A stretch of 41,681 nt of DNA from Bradyrhizobium sp. Leo170 (GCF_004296405.1 NZ_PSRR01000033.1:1-41681); one strand, 5' to 3'; shown: positions 8,768 to 17,094, numbered from the stretch's first letter. The notes: generated by a model from the letters alone, not told the origin. Numbers and translations: made by a program.

Positions 8768-9228
8768 GTCGGGCGGCCCTTGAGTTCACGCGCCGCGGTC
8801 TTGATCGCGGCGCGGATGCGCGGATAGGTGCCGCAGCGGCAGAGATTGCCGGACATCGCCTCATCAATGTCGTCGTCGCTCGGATTGCCGTTGGCGCGGA
8901 GCAGCGCGGCGGCCGACATGATCTGGCCGGACTGGCAGTAGCCGCATTGCGCGACCTGGTGCTCGACCCACGCCTTTTGGACCGCATGCAGCGCCGCCGG
9001 TGTGCCCAATCCTTCGATCGTGATGACGTCGGCTTTGACATCGCCGACCGGCAGTGAGCAGGAACGCACCGGCTCGCCGCCGACATGCACTGTGCAGGCC
9101 CCGCACATCGCAATTCCGCAGCCATATTTGGGACCGGTGATGCCGAGCACGTCGCGCAAGACCCACAGCAGGGGCATCTCGTCTTCGACCTCAACCTCAT
9201 GCGTCCTGCCGTCGACGATGAGCCGCAT
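8764..9228 (-). CDS. (2Fe-2S)-binding small subunit of molybdenum hydroxylase
   Basis: A 154-residue electron-transfer subunit of the IorA/CoxS type. The plant-type ferredoxin cluster is [20 protein letters not shown] with a fourth Cys in VRSCSLPVG. The second, helical cluster is [10 protein letters not shown] plus [16 protein letters not shown]. It carries electrons from the Mo subunit encoded just downstream (4-nt overlap) to an acceptor. Related periplasmic enzymes often use a c-type cytochrome subunit, which is not seen here. The substrate (aldehyde or N-heterocycle) cannot be told from sequence. Confidence 0.93.
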   Translation of the reverse strand: MRLIVDGRTHEVEVEDEMPLLWVLRDVLGITGPKYGCGIAMCGACTVHVGGEPVRSCSLPVGDVKADVITIEGLGTPAALHAVQKAWVEHQVAQCGYCQSGQIMSAAALLRANGNPSDDDIDEAMSGNLCRCGTYPRIRAAIKTAARELKGRPT

Positions 9229-9394
9229 GCGACCTCCGGAGCCTATGCGATGACGATCCTCGATCGCATGCGCATCTTCTCTGCCGTTCAGGTCAGAGTG
9301 GAGGCAGCCTATGCCAAAGCGCTGGCTCTGTCATAGCGGTTCGGAGGCAGTTCACACACGCGTGTGCGCTTTCGCGGCATCACGCCGCACGCAA

Positions 9395-9490
9395 TCGTAG
9401 CCCGGGTGAAGCGAACGCGTAACCCGGGACCGCTCGCAAACGTAGATACAGACGTCCCGGGTTGCGCGTTGCGCTTCACCCGGGCTACGA
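9395..9490. repeat. palindromic repeat, family A copy 1
   Basis: A 19-bp perfect inverted repeat TCGTAGCCCGGGTGAAGCG (9395-9413) / CGCTTCACCCGGGCTACGA (9472-9490). Inner arms are AACCCGGGAC (9421-9430) / GTCCCGGGTT (9454-9463). It ends 5 bp past the stop of the min operon's last gene, so the RNA hairpin would cap that transcript's 3' end. A second copy is at 11779-11874. The remainder of 9229-9394 shows no gene. Confidence 0.85.
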
Positions 9491-9495
9491 AAGTA

Positions 9496-9798
9496 TCAGG
9501 CGCGGCGGCGCTGCGGGGTACCGCCGACGTTGGCGTCCCAGTTGCTCCAGCTTACGCTGGCGAGGCTTCGCCCGTCGGTGGCCAGCGGCCGCTTGGTTCG
9601 CCGCTCGTAATCGGCGATGCAGCGCTCCGCTTCCAGGATCTTTCGCTTCAGCTCGCTGATCGCCTGCTCGGTCTTCCGGTTGAAGGTCGGGATAGGGGCG
9701 CCCCCGAACCGGGCGATCTCCAATTCCTTGAGCGCAGCGCGCTGCTTCCTGACCTGCGCCCGTTGCCAGGCAATATGGCTATCGCTGTCCGCCGTCAT
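9496..9798 (-). CDS. small hypothetical protein co-transcribed with minCDE
   Basis: A 100-residue hydrophilic protein with no signal peptide or membrane segment. Two charged helical stretches (RAQVRKQRAALKELEIARF and TEQAISELKRKILEAERCIA) suggest a coiled-coil or helical hairpin. A basic C-terminus ends in QRRRA. The start overlaps the minE stop by 4 nt (ATGA), so it is translationally coupled to the min operon. I do not recognise the family. Its position suggests an accessory role in septum placement or simple co-regulation. Confidence 0.7.
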   Translation of the reverse strand: MTADSDSHIAWQRAQVRKQRAALKELEIARFGGAPIPTFNRKTEQAISELKRKILEAERCIADYERRTKRPLATDGRSLASVSWSNWDANVGGTPQRRRA

Positions 9799-10082
9799 GT
9801 CGCAGCCACCAGCTTGGATCGTTGCGTAGCATTGGGCACTTCGATATCGACCTCGAGCATCGAGACAAACTTGCCCCGATCCATCTTGACCACGACTTTC
9901 TCCGGATCGAGATCGACATGCTTGGAAACCACGGCGAGGATTTCGGATCGCAGCATTTCCAACAGTTCGGGCGCGCCGCTGCCGCCAACCCCGCGTTCAT
10001 GCGCGAGCAGGATCTGCAGCCGTTCCCGCGCAACAGGCGCGGAGCCAGAGCGGCCGCCGATAAGCCGCAGGAGATTCATCAT
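9795..10082 (-). CDS. minE: cell division topological specificity factor MinE
   Basis: MinE stimulates the MinD ATPase and drives MinCD off the membrane at mid-cell, so that FtsZ rings form there. The protein starts MMNLLRLIGGR, where LLRL fits the amphipathic membrane-targeting helix. It continues with VARERLQILLAHER, the anti-MinCD region, and then the dimerisation domain ILAVVSKHVDLDPEKVVVKM. Two adjacent ATGs (10082 and 10079) are possible starts, with GGAGGG just upstream inside the end of minD. The open frame extends further upstream, but that part overlaps minD in another frame and is not coding. About 95 residues, slightly long for MinE because of the N-terminus and the GVGGSGAP insertion. 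Confidence 0.95.
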   Translation of the reverse strand: MMNLLRLIGGRSGSAPVARERLQILLAHERGVGGSGAPELLEMLRSEILAVVSKHVDLDPEKVVVKMDRGKFVSMLEVDIEVPNATQRSKLVAAT

Positions 10083-10894
10083 GCCGCCCTCCGTCGTAAT
10101 AGCCTGTTCATCAGTCCCTTGCGTTCGACCGGCACCGTCATCGGCACCGTCTCGCCCATCAGGCGGCGCACCGCATCCATATAGGCGCGGGCCGGCGCGC
10201 TGGTGGTGCTGTTCAGCGTGACCGGGCAACCGACATTGGATGCGCGGAGCACGTCCTGACTCTCGGGGATGATGCCGAGCAGCGGCGTCGCAAGGATTTC
10301 CAGGATGTCGTCGATCGAGAGCATCTCGCCGCGCGAGGCGCGCGAGGCGTCGTACCGGGTGACGAGCAAGTGCTTTTCGACCCGCTCGCCCCGCTCCGCC
10401 TTCGCGGTCTTCGAATCCAGCATGCCGATGATGCGATCGGAGTCGCGCACCGAGGAGACTTCGGGATTGGTGACGATGACCGCCTCGTCCGCATAGCGCA
10501 TCGCCAGCGTCGCGCCGCGTTCGATACCCGCCGGGCTGTCGCAGAGGATCCAGTCGAACTTGGTCCTGAGCTCGTTGATGACCCGCCGCACGCCCTCATC
10601 CGTCAGCGCGTCCTTGTCGCGGGTTTGCGATGCCGGAATCAGCCACAGATTCTCCAGGCGCTTGTCGCGGATCAGCGCCTGCGAGAGTTTCGCGACGCCC
10701 TGCACCACGTTGATGAGGTCGAACACGACCCGCCGTTCCGCGCCCATGACGAGGTCGAGGTTGCGCAAGCCGACATCGAAGTCGATCACGACAACGCTTT
10801 GTCCGGCTTGCGCGAGAGCCGCACCGAGCGCAGCCGTGGACGTCGTCTTGCCGACGCCTCCCTTCCCAGACGTCACGACCAAAACCTTGGCCAT
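10079..10894 (-). CDS. minD: septum site-determining protein MinD
   Basis: A 271-residue membrane-binding ATPase of the ParA/MinD family that positions the division inhibitor MinC. The deviant Walker A motif is SGKGGVGKTTST (residues 9-20). Switch I/II and Walker B regions follow (VVVIDFDVGLRNLDLVMGAE, FDWILCDSPAGIE). The C-terminal basic amphipathic membrane-targeting helix is GLMNRLLRRRAA. A strong ribosome-binding site GGAGGAG precedes the ATG. It lies 21 bp after minC and overlaps minE, giving the standard minCDE order. Confidence 0.97.
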   Translation of the reverse strand: MAKVLVVTSGKGGVGKTTSTAALGAALAQAGQSVVVIDFDVGLRNLDLVMGAERRVVFDLINVVQGVAKLSQALIRDKRLENLWLIPASQTRDKDALTDEGVRRVINELRTKFDWILCDSPAGIERGATLAMRYADEAVIVTNPEVSSVRDSDRIIGMLDSKTAKAERGERVEKHLLVTRYDASRASRGEMLSIDDILEILATPLLGIIPESQDVLRASNVGCPVTLNSTTSAPARAYMDAVRRLMGETVPMTVPVERKGLMNRLLRRRAA

Positions 10895-10915
10895 TTTCTC
10901 TCCTCCTTTGGTCGA

Positions 10916-11617
10916 TCAATTCAGCGCTGTGATTTTGAGGGCATCGTCTTCGAGCCACGCCTGGGCCGGCCGGCTGCGCAGGCTTTCGCCGATGTCCTCT
11001 GCGGTCTGGTAGTAGCCATCGATGGCCAGTAGTTCGGCTTCGATCCTCTGGCAGAAGATCCGTGCCGATGAATTGCCGTTGATGCCGGCCATCGCGCGGC
11101 CGCGCAGCGTTCCATAGACGTGGATGGAACCGCCGGCGACGATTTCGGCGCCCGAGCCGACCGAGCCCAGCACGGTGACATCGCCGTCGGCGAACACGAT
11201 CGACTGGCCGGAACGCACCGGCTGGTCGAGCAGCAGCGATGTCTGTTTCGGCTTCGCTGCCTTGGCTTGCGGCTTTGGCGGCTCAGACTGCGGGAGCCCG
11301 CAGGGCCGGCCGCCCGTGAGCAGCGGCGGCAGGCTGTTGGTGAGATGGTCGGGGCTGACGCCCTCGATGCCGAGCACGCGGATATTGCGCTGCTCGAGGT
11401 TGGCGACGAGATGCTGGATGGCGCTCTGGCTGAGGTCCAGCGCCGAGAGGTCAAGCACCACGGGCTTGCCGACGAAAAATCCGGGCGAGCGGGCGAGTGT
11501 CGCGTCGATTTCCCCGAGCCAGCCCACGATCGGGACAACGGGGGTAAACACGAACGCAACGTAGGATCGGCCCCGCATGCGGACCAGTTGACGGTTTGAC
11601 TGCACAGGTGCGTCCAT
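10916..11617 (-). CDS. minC: septum site-determining protein MinC
   Basis: An inhibitor of FtsZ polymerisation, recruited to the membrane by MinD. The N-terminal domain (LRGRS-like start RMRGRSYVAFVFTP, then KPVVLDLSALDLSQSAIQHL) is joined by a Lys/Pro/Gln-rich linker (PPKPQAKAAKPKQ) to the C-terminal right-handed beta-helix (GSGAEIVAGGSIHVYGTLRG and SSARIFCQRIEAELLAIDGY). The ATG at 11617 (MDAPVQSNRQ) gives about 233 residues. An in-frame ATG at 11674 would add 19 residues that are not MinC-like, so the shorter form is preferred, though its ribosome-binding site is weak. It is the first gene of the min operon. Confidence 0.93.
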   Translation of the reverse strand: MDAPVQSNRQLVRMRGRSYVAFVFTPVVPIVGWLGEIDATLARSPGFFVGKPVVLDLSALDLSQSAIQHLVANLEQRNIRVLGIEGVSPDHLTNSLPPLLTGGRPCGLPQSEPPKPQAKAAKPKQTSLLLDQPVRSGQSIVFADGDVTVLGSVGSGAEIVAGGSIHVYGTLRGRAMAGINGNSSARIFCQRIEAELLAIDGYYQTAEDIGESLRSRPAQAWLEDDALKITALN

Positions 11618-11778
11618 CGCGGCCGACTCAGCTCCTTTTCGAATGGTTAATGATCGGTAGCCATGGTTAATCATCCGTTAACGAGACTGAAATTCCACGG
11701 AAAAAGGTAAAAAAGGCCCATCATGCGGCGCCGGAGGGCAACAGCATGACGGGGGCACGCCGAATCAGTGGCGCAGCG

Positions 11779-11874
11779 CCGTAGCCCGGGTGGAGCGTCA
11801 GCGTAACCCGGGGACCACTGGCCAACGCTGATGCCGCCGTCCCGGGTTGCGCTTCCGCTTCACCCGGGCTACGG
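11779..11874. repeat. palindromic repeat, family A copy 2
   Basis: A second copy of the element at 9395-9490. The outer arms are CCGTAGCCCGGGTG (11779-11792) / CACCCGGGCTACGG (11861-11874), with inner GTAACCCGGGGAC / GTCCCGGGTT. It begins 8 bp past the stop of the oxygenase gene at 11883, on its 3' side, and lies in the 5' region of minC. The two copies bracket the min operon. No terminal target duplication or transposase is visible. Confidence 0.82.
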
Positions 11875-11882
11875 GGCAGAGG

Positions 11883-12750
11883 TCATCGCGAGCCGGCGAT
11901 GGTGCCGTAGCGGAGGCCCTTTTCCTTGAGCCAGCGGCGATAGGCGACGGAGGAGCTGTCGGCGCGGGTCGGGATCTCCGCGCGTGGTTCGAGCGGCAGC
12001 CGCAAGGGACGCTGGTTCTCGACGATGATGCGGTCCTGGGAAAAGATCACCTGCTCGAACTTCAGCATGTCGTTGTAGGCCGACTGCGCGTCGACCAGGA
12101 ACATCACCGGCTGGGCGCGGCACAGTTCCTCCTCGATCGGCTGGATGAACAGCGCGATCGCATCAAGCCGCGAGGGAGCGGAAGGGCATACGCGGTAGAG
12201 CATCACCGTAAACGGCGACGGCACGCGGTAGGTGAGCTGCACGAAATCGCCGGCAGATTCCGTCACGGCGATGCGCGGCTGGAAGAACCGGCAATTGGTC
12301 GCCCAGACCTCGTCAACGTCGCGGCGGATCTCGCTCTCATAAGTCGGCACCTCCGTGTGCGGCTCGGCGCCGAGAATGTCGTGATGGACGAAAGGGAAAT
12401 GCGCCATGTCGAGGAAATTCTCGATCACGCGCGGCGCGGAGGTGCGCAGCTTGACCCAGCCGCAAATCACGAAGCGGCGGTCCTCCTCCGCGGCCTCAGC
12501 GATGTCGAAGATCTCGCGCCGCGGCTCGCCGAGCGTGGTCCAGAGGCAGCCGTAGCGCTCGCGGGTCGGGAGCGGCGCGGTCGGTGTGCCTCGCGACGAG
12601 CTCCCGTACGCGCGGCGCGCCATCGGCGGCGCGGTCGACGATCAGATCCTGGCCGAGCAGGCGCGTGAGGCGCGGCGTTGACGCCACCTCGGACAGCGTC
12701 TCGATCGCGTACCATTCGTTCAGCGCGACGGGATCACTGGTTTTCGCCAT
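11883..12750 (-). pseudogene. Rieske-less aromatic-ring-hydroxylase-type oxygenase, frameshifted paralogue
   Basis: Two overlapping frames (12750 down to about 12574, then down to 11883) together make a protein of about 288 residues. It closely matches the intact 289-residue paralogue at 28036-28905. Shared segments include ENFLDMAHFPFVH (two His iron ligands and the bridging Asp), DILGAEPHTEV, IRRDVDEVWAT and the end RRWLKEKG. The first frame carries LNEWYAIETLSEVAST and drifts off after about RAAP. The second frame resumes at PLPTRERYGCLWTTLG. One surplus base in about 12568-12579 explains the break. There is no Rieske domain in either frame. The start at 12750 is chosen because it follows the upstream gene's stop by 11 bp. 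Either the second oxygenase is inactivated or the base is a sequence error. Confidence 0.8.
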
Positions 12751-12761
12751 TGCCTGCCCCG

Positions 12762-14147
12762 TCAAACCGCGCCGGTCCACTGCACCGAGCCGTGGACGTG
12801 CTCGGCGAGCCAGGCGGCGCGGCGCGCGAACAATCCCGGCGCCACTTCGTGAACATGATCGATCAACGCGCGCAGATCGGCCGTCGTCAACTGGCCGTCC
12901 TCGACGACGATCCGGCCATCGACCATGGTCAGCGCGACGTCGCCGCCGCGCACCGCATGCACCAGATTGTGCTGCAGGTTGAAATAGGGTCCTTCGCCGA
13001 ACAGCGGCGTCATCCGCGGCGTGTCGGTGCGCACCGCGATCAGGTCGGCCTTCTTGCCGATTTCGAGCGAGCCGATCTCATGGTCGAGACCGATGGCACG
13101 CGCGCCCATGATCGTACCCATCCGCAGCGCGGTCCAGGAATCCAGTGCAGCCGCATTGAGCGATTTCAGCTTGCCGAGCAGCGAGGCCGCCTTCATCTCC
13201 TCGAACATGTCGAGATTGTTGTTCTCCTTCTCGCCGTCGGTGCCGAGGCCGACCGCAAGCCCGGCCCGCAGCATGGCCTCCACGGGGGCGATGCCGCTGG
13301 CGAGCTTCATGTTGCTGACGGGGTTGTGCGCCACCGAGACGCCGCGGCGGGCCAGCAGCGCGATCTCGGCATCGTCGAGCCAGACCGCATGCGCGATCAT
13401 CGCCCGCGGCGTCTCGAACAAGCCGAGATCGTCGAGCACGAACATGGGCCGCTTGCCGTAACGCTTCTCGAACTCGGCGACCTCGATCGAGGCCTCACTG
13501 CAATGGGTGTGGAAACCGGTGCGGTGGCGTTTGGCCATCTCGACGGCGCGGCGTTGCGCGGCTTCGTCGGAATAGAAGAGATGTTCGAGCCCGACCCAGA
13601 CGGAGATGCGGCCGTCCTCCTTGCCGTTCCAGGCCTCGATTAACAGTTCGTTGTCGTCGAGCGTATCGAAATAATTGTAGTCGGGATGCTCGCCGACATA
13701 GGGAACGGCAACGAGACGATTGCCGATGGCACGAGCCGCCCGCGCGCTGCCGTCCATGAAGCGCCACATGTCGACAGTCGTCGTGGTGCCGGAGAGCACG
13801 CTTTCTGCATAGCAGAGATAGGATGCGGCCTCCGCTTCGTGCGGCCGCAGCACGCGGTGCATCGGGTTGATGTGCAGCCGCAGCCAGTCCCACACCGGCA
13901 GGTGCTCTGCCGTTCCGCGCAGGAAACCGGAATGCATGTGGCAGTTCACCAGCCCCGGCATGACCAGGCAATTCCTGAGGTAGGTGACCTCGGCCGCAGG
14001 CTCGGCGGCGCAGAGCGCGGCGCTCTTGCCGACCGAGGCAATGCGGCCGCCGCGCACCAGCACCGCGCCGTCAGGGATGACGCGGTTGGCTTCGTCCATG
14101 GTCAGGACGAAATCAGCGGCGATGATCTGGTCCTTCTGTGCGTTCAT
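12762..14147 (-). CDS. amidohydrolase of the TRZ/ATZ (SAH/MTA deaminase-like) family
   Basis: A 461-residue metal-dependent hydrolase or deaminase acting on an N-heterocycle. Expected metal and active-site residues are all visible: CHMHSG (His70, His72), FHTHCSE (His213, His215), AHAVWL (His253) and LGTDGE (Asp304). The N- and C-terminal beta-sandwich pieces are present (VLVRGGRIASVG and GGDVALTMVDGRIVVEDGQL). It is cytoplasmic, with no signal. The end overlaps the GMC gene start by 4 nt, and the Rieske-less oxygenase gene follows by 11 bp, so the three are one unit. The substrate is probably a purine- or triazine-like ring, inferred from the family and from the purine-type genes nearby. It is not close to the 8-oxoguanine deaminase at 26606. 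Confidence 0.88.
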   Translation of the reverse strand: MNAQKDQIIAADFVLTMDEANRVIPDGAVLVRGGRIASVGKSAALCAAEPAAEVTYLRNCLVMPGLVNCHMHSGFLRGTAEHLPVWDWLRLHINPMHRVLRPHEAEAASYLCYAESVLSGTTTTVDMWRFMDGSARAARAIGNRLVAVPYVGEHPDYNYFDTLDDNELLIEAWNGKEDGRISVWVGLEHLFYSDEAAQRRAVEMAKRHRTGFHTHCSEASIEVAEFEKRYGKRPMFVLDDLGLFETPRAMIAHAVWLDDAEIALLARRGVSVAHNPVSNMKLASGIAPVEAMLRAGLAVGLGTDGEKENNNLDMFEEMKAASLLGKLKSLNAAALDSWTALRMGTIMGARAIGLDHEIGSLEIGKKADLIAVRTDTPRMTPLFGEGPYFNLQHNLVHAVRGGDVALTMVDGRIVVEDGQLTTADLRALIDHVHEVAPGLFARRAAWLAEHVHGSVQWTGAV

Positions 14148-15703
14148 GGCAGCCGCTCTGCAGGTTTCATGCCGGTGATGAAATCGGCGGCGCGCTCGCC
14201 GATCATCACCACGGGCGCATGGGTATTGCAGGACGGGATGATCGGGATCACCGAGGCATCCGCGATTCGCAGGCCCTCGACGCCGCGCACGCGCAACTGT
14301 GGATCGACCACGGCGCGCTCGCCTGTGCCCATCGCGCAGGTGCCGCAGGTGTGGAAGAAGGTCGAGCAGCTCATGCGGATGAACTCGATCTTCTCGCTAC
14401 GGGATAGCAGACGGTCCGGCGCGGCCGGCGCAGCGATGAGGTCGGCGAAGGCCCTGGTGGCGGACAGTTCCATGATGGTATCGATCCCGGCGATCAGCGC
14501 TTCGAGGTCGGCGGCCTCGGCGAGGAAGTTCGGCTGCAGATCGATCGCCGCGCCCGGCTCGGCACTCTCAAGCCGCATGCGGCCGACGCTGGTCGAGCGC
14601 ATCAATCCCGGCGACATCGCGAAGATGTCGCCGGAGAGATCGTAAGCCGAGGCGACCTCATCGTTGGCGTTGCGGCCCTGCACGACAAAAGCGTGGAGAT
14701 CGGGCGCGGCGAGCGCGGCAGCGCTCTTCCAGTTCATCATGCTGCCGCCGCCATTGTCGCGCACCGGCCCGAGCGGAGTCTTGGCGCGAAAGTTCATGCC
14801 CATCAGCAGCGGATGGTCCTGCAGATTCTCACCGACGCCTTCGAGATCGGCCGTGACTGATATGCCGAGCCGCGCCAATTCTTCCGCCGGCCCGATGCCG
14901 CTCATCAAGAGCAGCCGCGGCGTGTCGATCGCGCCGAGCGCCAGGATGATCTCGGAGTCCGCGCGCGTCTCAACAACGGCGCCGTCGATGATCGAGCGTG
15001 CCGCGCGGGCGCGGCGGCCCTCGAAGGAAAGGCCGATAGCGAGCGCATTGGTGTGGATGGTGAGATTATTCCGGTCCATCACCGGCCGCAGATAACCGCG
15101 CGCCGCGCTCCAGCGCTTGCCTTCGCTGACGTTGAGATTGGCGAGGCCGGCGCCCTCATTGGTCGCGCCGTTCGGATCGTCGATCACGGGGATGCCGAGC
15201 TCGGCGGCGCCCGCGATCATCGCGCGCGCAATCGGGTGAGGATCGCGCGGGCGCTCGATACGCAAGGGACCGCCGGCGCCGCGATAGTCGGAGGCGCCGC
15301 CCTCCCAGTCCTCGCTGCGCTTGAAGTACGGCAACACGGAACGGAAATTCCATCCCGTCGCGCCCGCCGCCTCCCAGGCGTCGTAGTCGGACGGATGGCC
15401 ACGGTACCACAGCATCGCGTTGAGGCTCGACGATCCCCCGAGCACGCGGCCGCGCGGAATCGCGATGCTGCGTCCGTTCAGCTCGCGCTGTGGCGCATAG
15501 CGGTAGCCCCAATCGTAGCGGCCACCGAGCAGCGCGGTCCAGTGCGCCGCATCCTCGATCGCGGCAATGCCGGCATCCGACGGCCCGGCTTCGAGCAGCA
15601 GCACGCTGGCATTGCTGCGCTCGGCCAGCCGCCGCGCCACCACCGCGCCGCCGGATCCGCCGCCGACCACGATGTAATCATAGGCGGGGAGGAGCGCGGT
15701 CAT
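14144..15703 (-). CDS. GMC-family FAD-dependent oxidoreductase
   Basis: A 519-residue flavoenzyme of the choline dehydrogenase/alcohol oxidase superfamily. The N-terminal FAD-binding motif is YIVVGGGSGGAVVARRLAE, with LLLEAGP as the adenosine-ribose acidic strand. GMC signature 1 is GRVLGGSSSLNAMLWYRG and signature 2 is GAIDTPRLLLMSGIGP. The C-terminal active-site region is FFHTCGTCAMG (catalytic His) followed by IIPSCNTHAPVVMIGERAAD. It would oxidise an alcohol or hydroxymethyl group to an aldehyde. The stop overlaps the downstream amidohydrolase by 4 nt. Upstream lies a repeat-filled gap, so it may start a sub-operon. The substrate is unknown. Confidence 0.92.
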   Translation of the reverse strand: MTALLPAYDYIVVGGGSGGAVVARRLAERSNASVLLLEAGPSDAGIAAIEDAAHWTALLGGRYDWGYRYAPQRELNGRSIAIPRGRVLGGSSSLNAMLWYRGHPSDYDAWEAAGATGWNFRSVLPYFKRSEDWEGGASDYRGAGGPLRIERPRDPHPIARAMIAGAAELGIPVIDDPNGATNEGAGLANLNVSEGKRWSAARGYLRPVMDRNNLTIHTNALAIGLSFEGRRARAARSIIDGAVVETRADSEIILALGAIDTPRLLLMSGIGPAEELARLGISVTADLEGVGENLQDHPLLMGMNFRAKTPLGPVRDNGGGSMMNWKSAAALAAPDLHAFVVQGRNANDEVASAYDLSGDIFAMSPGLMRSTSVGRMRLESAEPGAAIDLQPNFLAEAADLEALIAGIDTIMELSATRAFADLIAAPAAPDRLLSRSEKIEFIRMSCSTFFHTCGTCAMGTGERAVVDPQLRVRGVEGLRIADASVIPIIPSCNTHAPVVMIGERAADFITGMKPAERLP

Positions 15704-15730
15704 GGCGACGGAGCGACGCGCGTTGTTTCA

Positions 15731-15852
15731 CCTCTCCCGCTTGCGGGAGAGGTCGCTGCGCGAAGCGCAGCGGGTGAGGGCTCTCTCCGCTCGCGACAGC
15801 GCGAATCGTGGAGAGACCCCCACCCCGGCCCTCCCCCGCAAGCGGGAGAGGG
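15731..15852. repeat. palindromic repeat, family B copy 1
   Basis: A 10-bp hairpin CCTCTCCCGC-TT-GCGGGAGAGG at 15731-15752. A related inverted segment CCCGCAAGCGGG lies near the other end (about 15834-15845), and GAGGGCTCTCTCC and GGAGAGACCC lie between. The same hairpin occurs twice at 31536-31650. The element fills the gap between the end of the decarboxylase beta gene and the GMC gene, and is a likely stem-loop terminator or mRNA stabiliser for the former. Confidence 0.82.
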
Positions 15853-15897
15853 GGCGCAGCTTCGTGTTGGCACCATTCGATCCAATCTCACCATGCG

Positions 15898-16506
15898 CTA
15901 ATTGTGCTCGCTCGGGCCCATGATGACGATGTTCTCGGTGCGCTCGACGTGGCGGACGAAGATGTATTTGTCCTCGCGCCCGTCGCTGTGCTTGCGCTTG
16001 ATGTCGGGCTGCACGGTGCCGGATACTTTTGCCACGACCAGATACGGCTCCCGCGCCGCCAGTCCTTCCGCGCAATGCTTATCGAATTCCTCCACCGTGT
16101 GCGCGGTGTGGGCGCGCGTCACGCCTGCGCCACGCGCGATCGCGGCGATGTCGACGCGGCCGCTCGCGGTGTGCGTCGGCGGGCCGCCGATCGACTGGTA
16201 GCATTCATTGTCCCAGACCACGATGAAGAGGTTGTTCGGCTGCTCGTTGGCGATGGTGGCGAGGATGCCGAGGTTGAACATCATGCCGCCGTCGGTATCG
16301 AGCGAGACGATGCGCCGGTGCGGCAGGCCGGCGGCGAGCCCAAGGGCCTGTGCGCTGACGCAGCCGAGCTGCTGCTGGAACAGGCTGGCCTCGCGCATAT
16401 GCGGGGCGGCGTTGTACCATTCGTCGACGCTGGCGCCGAGCGAGAGGATCACGAGCTCATCGGAGAGCCTGCGCGCCAGCGCCTTCATGCAGTCGAACCG
16501 CTTCAT
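15898..16506 (-). CDS. thiamine-diphosphate decarboxylase, beta (TPP-binding) subunit
   Basis: About 202 residues, the C-terminal ThDP-binding half of a two-subunit decarboxylase like sulfopyruvate decarboxylase ComE or phosphonopyruvate decarboxylase. The cofactor motif is SLDTDGGMMFNLG, about 25 residues before VVWDNECYQSIGG, matching the GDG-N pattern with Thr in place of the first Gly. The ATG at 16506 overlaps the alpha-subunit stop by 4 nt (ATGA), which fixes the start and implies co-translation. It probably decarboxylates a 2-oxo acid. True ComDE function is unlikely to be assigned from sequence, because no coenzyme M genes are near. Its place in the locus suggests it handles a breakdown product. 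Confidence 0.88.
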   Translation of the reverse strand: MKRFDCMKALARRLSDELVILSLGASVDEWYNAAPHMREASLFQQQLGCVSAQALGLAAGLPHRRIVSLDTDGGMMFNLGILATIANEQPNNLFIVVWDNECYQSIGGPPTHTASGRVDIAAIARGAGVTRAHTAHTVEEFDKHCAEGLAAREPYLVVAKVSGTVQPDIKRKHSDGREDKYIFVRHVERTENIVIMGPSEHN

Positions 16507-17003
16507 CGCACCACACTCCCGCCCAGCGCGACCGCCGAGTGATAATAGGCTGAGTAGGACCAACTGAACGCATCGGTGATGGCGCGCTCGATCCGCTCCT
16601 CTTCCGTCACGATGCGATAGGGAATCCGCAGCGCATTCAGCACCGGCTCCATGGTGATGCCGTGCGGGATCGCCCACCAATTGTTCTCGCCGAGCTCGCC
16701 GCGATAGCTCATCAGCATCACCACGGGGATGCCGGCGCCGAGCCCCATCCGCGCCAACGGCTCGACCGAGGCGCGCAAGCCGGAATTCTCCATCACCAGC
16801 GCCGCGCGCTTGCCGGACAGGAACACGCCACCGCAGATCGCCGCCCCCTCGCCTTCATTGGTGACGCGAATGGTGCGGATGTCAGGGTCGGCATCGAGCG
16901 CCGGATAGAGCTCCTTGAACAAAGAGTCCGGCAGATAGCAGACGATGCTGACACCTGCTTTCTTCAGGCCGCGGATCACGGCGTCGACGGCGGATGGCTT
17001 CAT
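16503..17003 (-). CDS. thiamine-diphosphate decarboxylase, alpha (PYR) subunit
   Basis: A 166-residue PYR-domain subunit. It begins MKPSAVDAVIRGLKKAGVSI with CYLPDSLFKEL, typical of sulfopyruvate/phosphonopyruvate decarboxylase alpha chains. The Glu that activates the cofactor is in RVTNEGEGAAICGGVFLSGK. The segment ALVMENSGLRASVEPLARMG matches the family's conserved NSGxG...L region. It pairs with the beta subunit encoded directly downstream. About 90 bp separate it from the LysR gene upstream on the same strand. Confidence 0.88.
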   Translation of the reverse strand: MKPSAVDAVIRGLKKAGVSIVCYLPDSLFKELYPALDADPDIRTIRVTNEGEGAAICGGVFLSGKRAALVMENSGLRASVEPLARMGLGAGIPVVMLMSYRGELGENNWWAIPHGITMEPVLNALRIPYRIVTEEERIERAITDAFSWSYSAYYHSAVALGGSVVR

Positions 17004-17094
17004 GCAGATTCCTTTTCGGGCAAATTCTCAGGTGCGAGATGTTCTGAATAGGCCCTGATTTCTCACCAGCCTGATGCGCCCTGCGCAACATCTC

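Noticed and set aside
6528..9228. Mo-hydroxylase as the xanthine dehydrogenase of the purine locus
   Set aside because: It is separated from the locus by the min operon, carries a Tat-like signal, and resembles isoquinoline 1-oxidoreductase/aldehyde enzymes rather than XdhAB, which also has an FAD subunit.
9395..11874. Min operon as a composite mobile segment between two family A repeats
   Set aside because: The repeats are small palindromes common between genes, with no transposase or target duplication, and minCDE is a normal chromosomal operon.
15731..15852. CRISPR array or insertion sequence at the CCTCTCCCGC hairpins
   Set aside because: There are too few units, no regular spacers, no cas genes and no transposase. 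It is an intergenic palindromic element.
16503..17003. Naming the ThDP pair comD/comE
   Set aside because: The fold fits, but no coenzyme M or sulfonate genes are nearby, so specific symbols are not justified.
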